DNA of 61,277 nt from CAYUMU01 sp964445985 (GTDB lineage Bacteria > Planctomycetota > Planctomycetia > Pirellulales > S012-138), in NCBI GenBank assembly GCA_964445985.1, contig CAYUMU010000033.1, positions 1 to 61,277 on the forward strand. The letters run 5' to 3'. This document shows, piece after piece, positions 1 through 9,353 of this stretch. A program made the position numbers and the translations under genes. The notes below the pieces were generated by a model, which was not told where the DNA came from, did no database searches, and worked only from the letters and a program-made list of their open reading frames with translations. The first letter of the stretch is position 1; each line of letters opens with the position of its first letter.

Positions 1-56
1 AGCCCAACCCTTGCAGCGCAAGAACTTACAACAACAACTGGGGAAGTTGGGCTAAG
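1..56. repeat. Insertion-sequence terminal segment (copy 1)
   Basis: These bases recur at 53975-54030 with one mismatch, where they lie just downstream of a transposase remnant. The segment begins AGCCCAAC (1-8) and carries the reverse complement GTTGGGCT at 46-53, so it can fold into a stem-loop. It is read as the 3' terminal segment of an IS whose body lies outside the window. The abrupt start inside a repeat suggests an assembly break at a multicopy element. Confidence 0.7.
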
Positions 57-126
57 GCGGATGCGACTCGAGGGTAAGATACGCGCGGCTACTGCCAGCG
101 TCTCTCAAGCGATGTCCCCTTGCGGT

Positions 127-1611
127 TCAAGCTCCCCGGCCGGCCCTGACTTGCAGGCTGCGGTGCAACTGGTAGGCGCGGGTTCGTTCTTCTTGCAGCC
201 GCACATTCTGAGGAAAACGGCGGCTGCTATCGTCGAACAACCTCAGGGCTTCGGCAGGGCGTTGCTGTTCGAGCAGAGCCCAGCCCACGGCCACGAGCAA
301 GTCGGCTTCGGCACTAGCGGCCCTGGCGTCGGCGCCATGGCGAGCTCGCATCAGAGCGCACAGTTTGAGCGTTTGATCGACTTGTTTGGCGCTCACCAGG
401 TGGCTCCCCCAGCGGCGATATACCACGAACTGCTCGGCCGCCAGGCGGGCATCGGCGTGTTTTTGCAGGGCGGACAGCACCACGGCGTCGGCTTCAGAAA
501 ATTGGGCCGCCCGGCAGAGCTGATCCACCCAGCGCTGATACAGGGCAATCACGTTGGTGGCGAAGGTGGCGTGATCGGGGGCCAGTAAACGCCCATGCTC
601 CAGCAGGGCCAGGGCTTCGCTGTACTGGTCGTCGTCGGCCAGGCTGAGTGCCCAATTGTTGATGGCCCCCAGCAAATTCTTCCGGGCCGTGCGGCTGGCG
701 GGGTCGAGCTTGAGGGCCTTTTGATTGGCGGCCACGGCCGCGGGATACAGGTCTTGTTCGGCATGATCGACGCCGCGGTTGTAGTAGAGAATGGCGACCA
801 TTTGCCAGGCATCCAAAGCCCGGGGGCCGGCGGTGTTCGCGTCTTGGCCGGCGGCGGTTTCCAGGCGCGAAGATCCACGGTGACTGCCGGCATCGGCCGG
901 GCGGCCGGGCACGCTTCGCTCGGCCAGCAGGGGATCGCGATCGACCAGTTCAAACCAGCGGGCGCAGGTGGTTTCCACTCGCAGCGGGCGGCCGCCATCG
1001 TTGACTTCGGCATACACGTGGGCGGGAATCTCGACCCCCCAGGCCTCCAGCCCCACTTCTTCGCACAGGCAAACGTAGAGAATTGTCGCGGTAACGCAGT
1101 TGTATTTGCCCGTTCGCAGGGTTTCGGAAAGCGTGCTGCAGCGGAGCTCGTACCCGCCGGTGAAAACTTCGGCGTGCAATAGCTGGAGCAGCACGGCGGC
1201 TTGGGTGCGAACATTGGCCGAAGAACGCACGTCGGCGCGGAACCGTCGAGCCAGCTCTTCCACGCGGCGCTGCTGAGGGCGGAAATCGCTCTCGTTGGCG
1301 AAGCCTTCGGCCGCCAGCGAAGCCCACAGCAGGTTGCCCTTTCGCCCTCCGGTAGCCAAACCGGGTTCGGCCGCGGTGGTGGCGGCGGCGTGCTGGCTAA
1401 ACAGGGTGTATTCGGTGCCCTGCCGCTGGGATAGGGCGCGAACCAGGGCCGAGGATGCCGAGGGTTGCTCGGGCAGTCTCAAATCGGCCTGGCGGCGGTC
1501 GGGCGCGGCCCAAGCGGCGGGAGCGAGCGTGCAACCCAACAGCAGACCCCAGGCCAAAACGCGGCATGAAGACCAGGCGAGCGGCAGGCGGGGGAGTCGC
1601 ATGTTGCTCAT
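127..1611 (-). CDS. Secreted transglutaminase-like protein with TPR repeats
   Basis: A 494-residue protein with a signal peptide at about residues 10-36 (hydrophobic core then AAWA). A transglutaminase-like core follows: the Cys of KYNCVTATIL near residue 172 and the His of PAHVYAEV near 198 fit the Cys-His part of that fold. The C-terminal half (about 270-480) is helical and repetitive with TPR character (YNRGVDHAEQDLYPAAVAAN). The ATG at 1611 is chosen because the signal peptide starts there; upstream starts only add a poor leader. It diverges from the TPR gene at 2060. The substrate is unknown; structural protein processing in the periplasm is a guess. Confidence 0.75.
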   Translation of the reverse strand: MSNMRLPRLPLAWSSCRVLAWGLLLGCTLAPAAWAAPDRRQADLRLPEQPSASSALVRALSQRQGTEYTLFSQHAAATTAAEPGLATGGRKGNLLWASLAAEGFANESDFRPQQRRVEELARRFRADVRSSANVRTQAAVLLQLLHAEVFTGGYELRCSTLSETLRTGKYNCVTATILYVCLCEEVGLEAWGVEIPAHVYAEVNDGGRPLRVETTCARWFELVDRDPLLAERSVPGRPADAGSHRGSSRLETAAGQDANTAGPRALDAWQMVAILYYNRGVDHAEQDLYPAAVAANQKALKLDPASRTARKNLLGAINNWALSLADDDQYSEALALLEHGRLLAPDHATFATNVIALYQRWVDQLCRAAQFSEADAVVLSALQKHADARLAAEQFVVYRRWGSHLVSAKQVDQTLKLCALMRARHGADARAASAEADLLVAVGWALLEQQRPAEALRLFDDSSRRFPQNVRLQEERTRAYQLHRSLQVRAGRGA

Positions 1612-1946
1612 GGGTAGTTTCTCGCTCGTTATCATCCCTGCAAGCTGCAAAGACTTTTAATGCCTCAGTGTTCGTTTGCGGTTTACCCGCGTTAAGACCC
1701 TGCAGGTTATAACGCCGAGGTAAACTATTCGCGTCCGGTAATCGGGACCGTCAAACATAGGTTGCGTTTAGGCAACACGCGGCCGCAAACGTGGCGGAAC
1801 GGCATCATTTTAACATGGGCAGGCTGCGACTCGGCGGGTTGGGAGGGTTGTAACTTGCCCCACTCGGCGGTTCGGGCCGAATTCTCGGCGAGCAGAAACT
1901 CCCTCGTGCCGCCATTGGGGACGCCGGGGCCAGGTCAACTGCCGCC

Positions 1947-1974
1947 TTGCTTCCCACCCCAGAGTTCCCATAAT
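1947..1974 (+). promoter_or_regulatory. Candidate promoter for the TPR gene
   Basis: TTGCTT and CATAAT are separated by 16 bases in the 448-base divergent region 1612-2059. A transcript from here would have a leader of about 80 bases before the start at 2060. Nothing else in this intergenic stretch was recognised. Confidence 0.35.
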
Positions 1975-2059
1975 TGATTTTGACCTCGGTTGGGCCTGCT
2001 TGACTCGCAAGCTTGTCCGCGAATCGCTGGTCACTCCGGCAATCCCCTTAGTTTTGGTA

Positions 2060-3058
2060 ATGGTAGACATGGACAATACCCAGCGCGGCGATCTTTCCGC
2101 ACAAGATCGATTTCGCATCGAAGACGGCGCCGGGCCAAGCAAACCGCTGTGGCAGCAGCGCTGGTTCCAGATTGCCTCGGTGCTATTGGTGTTGGCGGTC
2201 GGGGGCGCCCTGCTGGTTCAGTCCCAGGGCGATAAATTCCTGGCCAGCTGGTACAGCAGCCGGGCCGAAACGAAAGCCAGCCGGGGCGATTACCAGGGGG
2301 CCGTGGCCGACATGAACCACGCCATTGAGAAGACGCCGGATAATCTCGAACTCTACACCAGGCGAGGCGATTATCGGCTGCTGGAAGAAGAGCCCGATCT
2401 GGAAGCGGCCTTGGCCGACTTCAACCATGTGCTCGAGGCCGACCCCCACTACTCCACCGGTTACTCGCGGCGAAGCTTCGTTTACCAACGCCAGGCCTTC
2501 ATGGCCGACGATCCCGCGGAGGCCAAGAAATTGCACGCCTTGGCGATCGAAGATTTGCGACAGGCGTTGCCCGACGTCCCGCAGAACGATCCCGAGTTTC
2601 TCAACCAATTGGCTTACGCCCGCGCCTTGGCGGGCATCGATTTAGAGCAAGCTTTGGAAGACATCAATCGGGCCTTGCGGGGTGTCGACGCCGAACGTTT
2701 GTTGGCGCGGGTTAAGGCCTCGTCGTCCGACCCGATGGAACTTCAAGCGGCCTGGCGGGCGGCGGGCATGCTCGATACCCGTGGCTATATTGAGCAACAA
2801 CTTGGCAAAAATGAAGCGGCCTTGATCGACATGGATCACGCGTTGAATTTGCTCGATGCGGCAGCCAAGCCCTTCGCGGCCCGATTCCAAGATGCCCAGG
2901 TGCGCGACGCCTTTCTCAAGCGAGAGGAGCAGACTCGCGCGGTCTTGCTGCATCACCGCGGCCTGATCCACCAGGCGCTGGGCAACAAAGACCAGGCCAA
3001 GGCCGACCTCGATTTGGCCGATGAGCTGGGTTTTAACCCCAGGGCCGGCGTGTTTTAA
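2060..3058 (+). CDS. Membrane-anchored TPR protein
   Basis: A 332-residue protein with a short polar N-terminus, one transmembrane helix at about residues 31-50 (FQIASVLLVLAVGGALLV), and TPR-like helical pairs through most of the rest (GDYQGAVADMNHAIEKTPDN, DLEAALADFNHVLEADPHYS). The architecture is that of a cytoplasmic-membrane scaffold with TPRs on one side. The start is uncertain: ATGs at 2060 and 2069 and an in-frame TTG at 2000 all lack a good ribosome-binding site; 2060 gives a conventional N-terminus before the helix. The nearest neighbour, on the opposite strand, also carries TPRs. The partner protein is unknown. Confidence 0.75.
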   Translation: MVDMDNTQRGDLSAQDRFRIEDGAGPSKPLWQQRWFQIASVLLVLAVGGALLVQSQGDKFLASWYSSRAETKASRGDYQGAVADMNHAIEKTPDNLELYTRRGDYRLLEEEPDLEAALADFNHVLEADPHYSTGYSRRSFVYQRQAFMADDPAEAKKLHALAIEDLRQALPDVPQNDPEFLNQLAYARALAGIDLEQALEDINRALRGVDAERLLARVKASSSDPMELQAAWRAAGMLDTRGYIEQQLGKNEAALIDMDHALNLLDAAAKPFAARFQDAQVRDAFLKREEQTRAVLLHHRGLIHQALGNKDQAKADLDLADELGFNPRAGVF

Positions 3059-3265
3059 GGCGAGCGGCGAAAACGATGTAACCCGACGCGTTGGCGAGGA
3101 ACTGGCTGAAAGTCCGATCTCTCAAAAATCGAAGGCTCGCGGCCGGCCAGTTTGGTGATTAACCTGGAGGCGATTGGAAACTCGGGGAGGGAGGATTTGC
3201 CTTTCCCCCCAACATCGCGTCCCCCCTACCGCCTTCTTCGTCATTCGCTTGCCCAGGAAATTGCC

Positions 3266-4471
3266 ATGACCGAGCCGAGCCGCGCGCCACAGACCTTGCC
3301 TGCCATTGACTTGCCTGCTGTAGACTTGCCGTCGGAAGAATCGACGCACCAGCCGAGCCTGGGCCGGAGAAGTTTCTTGGCCGCCGCGGTTGCCGCCACC
3401 GCCACGGCCTGGGGCGCTGGCACGTCGTTTGGTCGAGACTATGGCAAGGGCGCCGCGCCGGTTCGTTACCCCGACCCCGATATCGTGGTGCTCGATCCGC
3501 GGTTTACGAAGTACAAGATTGGCAATACGCCCATCCAACGCGTGTATCACAGCCCCGACATGCTGTGGGCGGAAGGTCCGGCCTGGAATGGCGTGGGCAA
3601 GTATCTCCTCTGGAGCGATATTCCCAACAACGTGCAACTGCGGTGGCTCGAGGAAGACGGTCACGTGAGCCAATTCCGGCATCCGGTGGGCAACAGCAAT
3701 GGCAACACGTTCGACTATCAAGGACGGCAGATTGCTTGCGAGCACGGCAATCGCCGCATGGTGCGCTACGAATACGATGGCAGCATTACCGTGCTGGCCG
3801 ACAAGTTCGAGGGCAAGCCATTCAACGCCCCCAACGACGTCGTGGTGCACCCCAATGACGGCGCGGTGTGGTTTACCGACCCCGGCTATGGCAGCCTGAT
3901 GAACTACGAAGGCGAAAAGGCCAAGGGGGATTCGGCCCAGCCGTATCAGAAGGAGGCCGTCTATCGCCTCGATACTTCGAGCGGCAAGTTGGAGAAGGTC
4001 ACCGAAGACATCTACAAGCCCAACGGCCTGTGTTTCTCGCCCGACTATAAGAAGCTATACGTGGCCGACACCGGGGCCAGCCATTACGCCGACGCCAAGA
4101 AGAACATCAAGGTGTGGGACGTGGTCGATGGCAAATCGCTCAAGAACGGCCGCGAGTTCGCTTCGATGGAACTGGAGATGACGGAAAAGCACGACAACGG
4201 CGCATCGAGCACATCCAAGAAGGCCGGCATGGCCGACGGCATCCGCGCCGATATCGATGGCAACATCTGGAGCAGCGCCGGCTGGGTGGGCGATGGCTAC
4301 GACGGTGTGCACATTTTCGCTCCCGATGGCGATCGGATTGGCCAGATTTTGCTGCCCGAAATCTGCTCCAACGTGTGCTTTGGCGGAACCAAGCGGAACC
4401 GGCTGTTCATGACGGCCAGCACGTCGGTTTACGCCGTGTATGTGGAAACCAAGGGCGCCCATCTCACCTGA
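3266..4471 (+). CDS. Tat-exported SMP-30/gluconolactonase-like protein
   Basis: A 401-residue protein with a twin-arginine export signal: LGRRSFLAAAV at about 33-43 followed by an Ala-rich hydrophobic stretch. The mature part is a six-bladed SMP-30/gluconolactonase/LRE-type propeller with family landmarks EGPAW, LLWSDIPNN, PNDVVVHPNDGAVWFTDPGYG, KPNGLCFSPD and ADGIRADIDGNIW, including Asn and Asp residues that bind the divalent metal. The ATG at 3266 follows AGGA and puts the RR motif at a normal distance; an upstream in-frame start at 3152 is less likely. A lactonase-type hydrolase of sugar lactones is the family expectation; the substrate here is not determinable. Confidence 0.85.
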   Translation: MTEPSRAPQTLPAIDLPAVDLPSEESTHQPSLGRRSFLAAAVAATATAWGAGTSFGRDYGKGAAPVRYPDPDIVVLDPRFTKYKIGNTPIQRVYHSPDMLWAEGPAWNGVGKYLLWSDIPNNVQLRWLEEDGHVSQFRHPVGNSNGNTFDYQGRQIACEHGNRRMVRYEYDGSITVLADKFEGKPFNAPNDVVVHPNDGAVWFTDPGYGSLMNYEGEKAKGDSAQPYQKEAVYRLDTSSGKLEKVTEDIYKPNGLCFSPDYKKLYVADTGASHYADAKKNIKVWDVVDGKSLKNGREFASMELEMTEKHDNGASSTSKKAGMADGIRADIDGNIWSSAGWVGDGYDGVHIFAPDGDRIGQILLPEICSNVCFGGTKRNRLFMTASTSVYAVYVETKGAHLT

Positions 4472-4480
4472 GCCAGACCA

Positions 4481-4548
4481 TAGTCGCCTTTCGCTCCGCG
4501 AAAGGACATGCTTTCGCGGCGCGAAAGCCGACTTTGTTTCTCGTGCAA
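4481..4548. repeat. Dispersed palindromic repeat, two hairpins
   Basis: Two consecutive hairpins: CCTTTCGC-TCC-GCGAAAGG at 4487-4505 and GCTTTCGC-GGC-GCGAAAGC at 4510-4528, each an 8-bp stem with a 3-base loop. The flank ACTTTGTTTCTCGTGCAA (4531-4548) is the reverse complement of the flank of the palindrome at 18518-18550, with one difference. This is therefore a second copy in inverted orientation. It lies between the SMP-30 gene and the PSD1 gene. Confidence 0.8.
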
Positions 4549-4696
4549 TCCTTCCTTATTTTGCGGCGGGAGCGGCGACTCTTGTTTGAGCCTCGCCGTG
4601 CGCGCAGGTATCTTGGGGGGTTCCTTCCCCAATGCGTGCCGATACCGGCCCTAGCCCCAGGGCTAGCCCCCGAAAACATACCGAGTGAGGTCCAAT

Positions 4697-7597
4697 ATGC
4701 CTGGATTGCGACGGCTTCCTGCCCGGTTGTGCGTTTGGACCTGGCTGTGCATTGCCACATGCGCCGATGTGGCGCTGGGCGAAGAGCCGGTTGAGTTCAG
4801 CCGCGATATTCGACCGCTCTTGTCGGATCGCTGTTATCAATGCCACGGCCCAGACGCCGCCCAGCGACCCAGCGAATTGCGGCTGGATGAGCACGATAGC
4901 GCCCTGGCCAGGTTGGAATCGGGCGGGGCGGCCATTGTGCCCGGCGAGGCGGAACAGAGCGTGCTGTATCAGCGGATCACTTCCGCGGATGCCAGCCTGC
5001 GGATGCCGCCGGAAGAAACCGGCAAAACGCTCACGGCCGCCGAGCAACGGTTGATCGAGCGCTGGATCAAGGCAGGCGCGCCCTGGGGTGAACACTGGGC
5101 CTTTGAACGCCCTCGACGAACAACGCCGCCGGCGGTGAATAAGGGGGAAAAGACACGCAACGCCATCGACAACTTCATTCTGGCAAAGCTGGCCAAGACG
5201 GGCCTGCCGGCTTCGCCCCAGGCCGATAAAGAAACGCTCATTCGCCGCGTCACGTTCGATTTGACCGGCCTGCCGCCCACCATTGCCGAGATCGACGATT
5301 TTCTGGCCGATGACTCGCCAGGCGCTTACGAGAAGGTGGTGGATCGGCTGCTCAAGTCACCGCGATATGGCGAACAGATGGCGCGGCACTGGCTCGATGC
5401 GGCCCGCTATGGCGATACGCACGGTTTGCACCTCGATAACGAACGCTCGCTGTGGCCGTATCGCGATTGGGTGATCGACGCCTACAACCGCAATCTGCCC
5501 TTCGATCAATTCACCATCTGGCAACTGGCCGGCGACCTGCTCGAGCAGCCTACGCTGGAGCAGCGAATCGCCACGGGCTTCAACCGCTGCAACGTCACCA
5601 CCAGCGAAGGCGGGTCCATTGCCGAAGAATACCGAGTGCGATACGCGGTGGACCGCGTGGAGACAACTTCCACCGTATGGATGGGCCTCACCTTGGGCTG
5701 CGCGGCGTGCCACGATCACAAGTTCGATCCGATCAGCCAGAAGGAATTCTATGGGCTGTTCGCTTACTTCAACAACCTGGCCGAGAAGCCCATGGACGGC
5801 AACGCCCTGCTGCCGCCGCCCATTCTGCGGATCACCAATGACGAGCAACAAGCCAAGCTCAAGGCGCTGGAAGACCGCCTGGCCGATGCCGAAAAGCGAA
5901 AGAAGGCGGCAGGCGAGAACGCCGTGGCCGACTCATTGTGGATCGATTCCGTGTGGGTCGACGACGACCTGCCGGCCGGAGCCAAGGCCGAGGCCAGCGG
6001 CAGCGGCGGCGACTGGACCTGGGTGCCGGCCGCCGAACACCCCGTGGCCTGCGGCGAAAAAGCCAGCCGGCGCGAGAGCGCAGGGCTAGGGCAGCACTTT
6101 TTCACCGGCGCCAAACCGCCGCTGGCGATCGGCGAGGGCGATAAGCTCTTCGCCTACGTGTTCCTCGACGCCAAGCATCCGCCGCGGCAAATCATGCTGC
6201 AATTCAACGACGGCAGTTGGGAGCATCGCGCCTACTGGGGCGATGACCTGATTGACTGGGGAAAGAAAAACTCCCCCAGCCGCAAACGCATTGGCGATTT
6301 GCCCAAGCTGGGCGAATGGGTCCGGCTGGAGATCAAGCCCGAGGACGTGGGCTTGAAGTCCGGCAGCAAGCTCAATGGCTGGGCGTTCACGCAATTCGAT
6401 GGCGCCGTGCTGTGGGACAAGGCCGGCGTTTCCACCAGCGCCATCGAGCAAGAGATTGTCTCGATCAAGAGCCAGCTCGAAACGCTTCGCAACTCACTGC
6501 CGGCCACCATGGTGATGCAAGACGCTGGCCCCGTGACGCCCGCTTTCGTGCTCATTCGCGGTCAATATGATAAGCCCGACAAAAACCAGGCGGTGGAGCC
6601 GAGTGTGCCTGCCTCGCTGCTGCCGCTGCCGGAAGGCGCGCCGAAGAACCGGCTGGGGCTCGCGCGGTGGTTGGTGGACGAACGCCACCCACTTACGGCC
6701 CGCGTGATCATCAATCGCGATTGGCAACGGTACTTTGGCACCGGGCTGGTAAAAACAGCAGAAGACTTCGGTTCGCAGGGCGACTGGCCCAGCCATCTGG
6801 AGTTGCTCGATTGGCTGGCGCTGGAGTTCATCGAAAGCGGCTGGGATGTGAAGCGGCTGCAAAAACTGATCGTCACCTCGGCCACGTACCGGCAGTCGTC
6901 GCGTGTGCTGCCGGTTCACTTGCAAAAGGATCCTGAGAATCGGCTGCTGGCTCGCGGCCCGCGGTTCCGGATGGATGCCGAACTGATTCGCGACACGGCT
7001 TTATCGGTGAGTGGCTTGCTGGCGCCGCGGATTGGCGGCAAGAGCGTGCGGCCCTATCAACCCTCGGGGCTGTGGGAGGCGGTGGGCTACACCAACAGCA
7101 ACACCGCCAGGTTCACGCAAGACGCCGGCGAGGCCTTGTACCGCCGGAGCATGTACACGTTTTGGAAACGGACTTCGCCGCCCCCCACGCTGGCCACGTT
7201 CGATGCCCCCAGCCGCGAAGCCTGCACGGTCAGGCGAACGCGGACCAACACGCCGCTGCAAGCGCTGGCGCTGATGAACGACGTGCAGTTTGTCGAAGCG
7301 GCCCGGCACTTTGCGGCCCGGGTGCTCAAGGAAGGCGGCGAAGACTTCGACGCCCGGCTGGAATTCGCGTTCCGAATGGCGACCGGTCGGCGCCCCAACC
7401 CTGCCGAGGTGGCGGTGTGCCGGCAACTGTACGAGCAAAGCCTGGCGAACTTTCGGCAAGATGAGCAGGCAGCGCAAAAGCTGGTGGCGACCGGCGATTC
7501 CCCACCCAACCAGGGCGTTGCCGCAACCGAACAGGCCGCCTGGACCGTGGTCGGCAACTTGCTCATGAACCTGAGCGAGACGATAACGCGAGGGTAA
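4697..7597 (+). CDS. PSCyt1/DUF1549/DUF1553 planctomycete cytochrome protein
   Basis: A 966-residue exported protein. After a signal peptide it has a cytochrome-c-like domain with one heme motif CYQCH at about residues 45-49 (RDIRPLLSDRCYQCHGPDA). A DUF1549 domain follows at about 150-360 (RRVTFDLTGLPPT, RHWLDAARYGDTHG, CAACHDHKFDPIS, which holds a second CxxCH). Residues 400-580 are a beta-rich insert, and a DUF1553 domain occupies about 640-900 (NRLGLARWLVDERHPLTARV, NRDWQRYFGTGLV, RRTRTNTPLQALALMNDVQF). The ATG at 4697 has GAGG 6 bases upstream. The family is abundant in planctomycetes and of unproven function. The usual downstream DUF1501 partner is absent; the next gene is convergent. 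Confidence 0.92.
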   Translation: MPGLRRLPARLCVWTWLCIATCADVALGEEPVEFSRDIRPLLSDRCYQCHGPDAAQRPSELRLDEHDSALARLESGGAAIVPGEAEQSVLYQRITSADASLRMPPEETGKTLTAAEQRLIERWIKAGAPWGEHWAFERPRRTTPPAVNKGEKTRNAIDNFILAKLAKTGLPASPQADKETLIRRVTFDLTGLPPTIAEIDDFLADDSPGAYEKVVDRLLKSPRYGEQMARHWLDAARYGDTHGLHLDNERSLWPYRDWVIDAYNRNLPFDQFTIWQLAGDLLEQPTLEQRIATGFNRCNVTTSEGGSIAEEYRVRYAVDRVETTSTVWMGLTLGCAACHDHKFDPISQKEFYGLFAYFNNLAEKPMDGNALLPPPILRITNDEQQAKLKALEDRLADAEKRKKAAGENAVADSLWIDSVWVDDDLPAGAKAEASGSGGDWTWVPAAEHPVACGEKASRRESAGLGQHFFTGAKPPLAIGEGDKLFAYVFLDAKHPPRQIMLQFNDGSWEHRAYWGDDLIDWGKKNSPSRKRIGDLPKLGEWVRLEIKPEDVGLKSGSKLNGWAFTQFDGAVLWDKAGVSTSAIEQEIVSIKSQLETLRNSLPATMVMQDAGPVTPAFVLIRGQYDKPDKNQAVEPSVPASLLPLPEGAPKNRLGLARWLVDERHPLTARVIINRDWQRYFGTGLVKTAEDFGSQGDWPSHLELLDWLALEFIESGWDVKRLQKLIVTSATYRQSSRVLPVHLQKDPENRLLARGPRFRMDAELIRDTALSVSGLLAPRIGGKSVRPYQPSGLWEAVGYTNSNTARFTQDAGEALYRRSMYTFWKRTSPPPTLATFDAPSREACTVRRTRTNTPLQALALMNDVQFVEAARHFAARVLKEGGEDFDARLEFAFRMATGRRPNPAEVAVCRQLYEQSLANFRQDEQAAQKLVATGDSPPNQGVAATEQAAWTVVGNLLMNLSETITRG

Positions 7598-7721
7598 CCC
7601 GTAGACAGCGGTCGCCGACCGCGGCCTTGATCGGCGGCAGCATGGGGCGAAGCCGCGCCATCATTCGTCAACGGAGGTAGAAGCGAATCGCGTGGCTGGA
7701 ACTCCAGCTGTCACGTCTATT

Positions 7722-7741
7722 CTTGGGCGAGGACGCCCAAG
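7722..7741. terminator. Hairpin between convergent genes
   Basis: CTTGGGCG-AGGA-CGCCCAAG forms an 8-bp stem with a 4-base loop; a smaller hairpin GCGGTC-GCC-GACCGC lies at 7608-7622. Both sit in the 230-base stretch between the convergent PSD1 gene and a sulfatase. Neither has a clear T-run, so termination is inferred from position. Confidence 0.4.
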
Positions 7742-7827
7742 CCAGGAAAGGCTGCGCTGTCTGTTGGCGAAATCCCTGGCGGTGTGGTTCTGCTTCCGAT
7801 CCGAGGGCGGTCTTGGCAAAACCTGCC

Positions 7828-9273
7828 CTACGGATGGGGCGTCTTTTCCAATCGCGACAGCAACTCGCTCACCACCCGCGGATGGTCCGCGGAGTGGTTG
7901 CGCGTTTCCAGCGGGTCGCTTTGGTAATCGAAGAGTTCCACCTGAAACTCGCCATTCTCGCCGGGCTGCACGATCAAACGCCACCGATCGGTGCGAAGCG
8001 TGCGTTTGCCGCCGGTGAAGAACCCCAGGGCCGGCTTGCCCGCGGGAGTTGCGGGGTCGGCCAATTGCGGACGCAGGCTGCGGCCATCGAGTTGGGCGGG
8101 GGCTGGCAACTTGCAGAGGTCGGCCAGCGTGGGGAGCAGGTCGACCGTTTCCACCAACGCGTCGCTGGCCTTGCCGGGTTGAGCCAAACCGGGCTGCCGA
8201 ATCATCAGCGGTGATCGCAGCGCGTGTTCATACAGGCAATGCTTGCCCCAAATCGCGTGCTCGCCGAGCAAGAAACCGTGATCGCTCCACACAATAACAA
8301 TGGTGTTGTCGTTCAGCTTGGCTTCCGCAAGCGCGGCCAGCACCCGGCCGACTTGCTCGTCCATGTAGCTCACGCAGCCGGCGTACGACTGACGGAGCAG
8401 TCGGGCGTATTGGGGATCGCTGCTGGGGTCGCGGCCGGGCGGATGCCCATAGTTCCCGCGGAACTCACCGCTGCCATGCCAGGACGACGGCCAGGCGGGT
8501 TTGGCCGCGGCTTCGGCGGGCAGATCGGGAATGCCACCCTCATGCAAATCGTGCCAACGCTTGGGGGCCACGAACGGGAGGTGCGGTTTGAAGAAGCCCA
8601 CGGCAAAGAACCAGGGTTGCTGTTCTTTAGACAGCTTTTGCAATGTGGAGACCGCCTCGGCGGCCACCCAGGCGTCGGGGTAGGCCTCGTCGGCGCCATC
8701 GAACGCTTCCCAAGCAGGCGACTTGCCCGGCTGCCGCGCGGCGCCGTTGGCGTAGCCATGCATGATGGCCTGCGGCGTTTTCCAAGGGCCGTCGGGAATC
8801 CAGCAGCGGTCCCAGGCGCCGGGCAGTTCTTCCGGGCCGGCCGCCCAATCCTTGCCGGTGCGTCCGCCGGGGTAGTGGGTGATTTTGCCCAGGGCGTAGG
8901 TTCGGTAGCCCTGTTGTTTGAACAGAGCCGGCAAGCTTTCCGAGGACCAGCTTTTCTGGGTGGAGGCGATGGCATTATTGCCCAGGTGAGCGGGCGTGGA
9001 AGGGTAGCGTCCCCGCATCAAAGCGCAGCGCGAGGCTCCGCAAGTGGGAACTTGCACGTAGTGACGCGTGAACGCGCGGGCCGTCTTGGCGAAAGAATCG
9101 AGATGCGGCGTTCGAGCATGCTCGACTCCCCACGCGCCGACATCCGTCCGCAGGTCATCAATGGCTAGAAACAGCACGTTGGGACGTTCGGCCGCCGATA
9201 GCTTCGCCGCTAGCCCAGGCACTAGCACGGCCAGACACCACCAGCCCCAGAGCGAACGGGCAACACAACTCAC
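7828..9273 (-). CDS. Secreted sulfatase (formylglycine type, C-G-A-S-R)
   Basis: A 481-residue type I sulfatase with a hydrophobic signal segment (about 7-24). RPNVLFLAIDDLRTDVG supplies the calcium-binding Asp pair (39-40), and the activation motif CGASR has its formylglycine Cys at 78. The TIVIVWSDHGFLLGEH segment holds the later metal ligands. The start is a GTG at 9273 with GGAAGGAG upstream. A longer in-frame reading continues back to 9960, but that part is antisense to the next sulfatase and is not coding. The GTG overlaps the TGA of a 20-codon frame (9270-9332). It resembles iduronate-2-sulfatase-like enzymes; the substrate is not predictable. Confidence 0.9.
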   Translation of the reverse strand: MSCVARSLWGWWCLAVLVPGLAAKLSAAERPNVLFLAIDDLRTDVGAWGVEHARTPHLDSFAKTARAFTRHYVQVPTCGASRCALMRGRYPSTPAHLGNNAIASTQKSWSSESLPALFKQQGYRTYALGKITHYPGGRTGKDWAAGPEELPGAWDRCWIPDGPWKTPQAIMHGYANGAARQPGKSPAWEAFDGADEAYPDAWVAAEAVSTLQKLSKEQQPWFFAVGFFKPHLPFVAPKRWHDLHEGGIPDLPAEAAAKPAWPSSWHGSGEFRGNYGHPPGRDPSSDPQYARLLRQSYAGCVSYMDEQVGRVLAALAEAKLNDNTIVIVWSDHGFLLGEHAIWGKHCLYEHALRSPLMIRQPGLAQPGKASDALVETVDLLPTLADLCKLPAPAQLDGRSLRPQLADPATPAGKPALGFFTGGKRTLRTDRWRLIVQPGENGEFQVELFDYQSDPLETRNHSADHPRVVSELLSRLEKTPHP

Positions 9274-9332
9274 GGCGTCTCCTTCCGCTTGGCGGCCCGA
9301 TCGAGCGTGGCTTTGTACTCCGGGTATTTCAT
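9270..9332 (-). CDS. Possible 20-codon upstream ORF overlapping the sulfatase start
   Basis: ATG at 9332 to TGA at 9270 encodes MKYPEYKATLDRAAKRKETP. Its stop overlaps the GTG of the sulfatase (GTGA), the arrangement of translational coupling, and the sulfatase ribosome-binding site lies within its final codons. There is no good ribosome-binding site for the ORF itself. It may be a leader peptide, a remnant of a longer gene end, or chance. Confidence 0.3.
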   Translation of the reverse strand: MKYPEYKATLDRAAKRKETP

Positions 9333-9353
9333 GGGAATCTTTCGACCGAAAGG

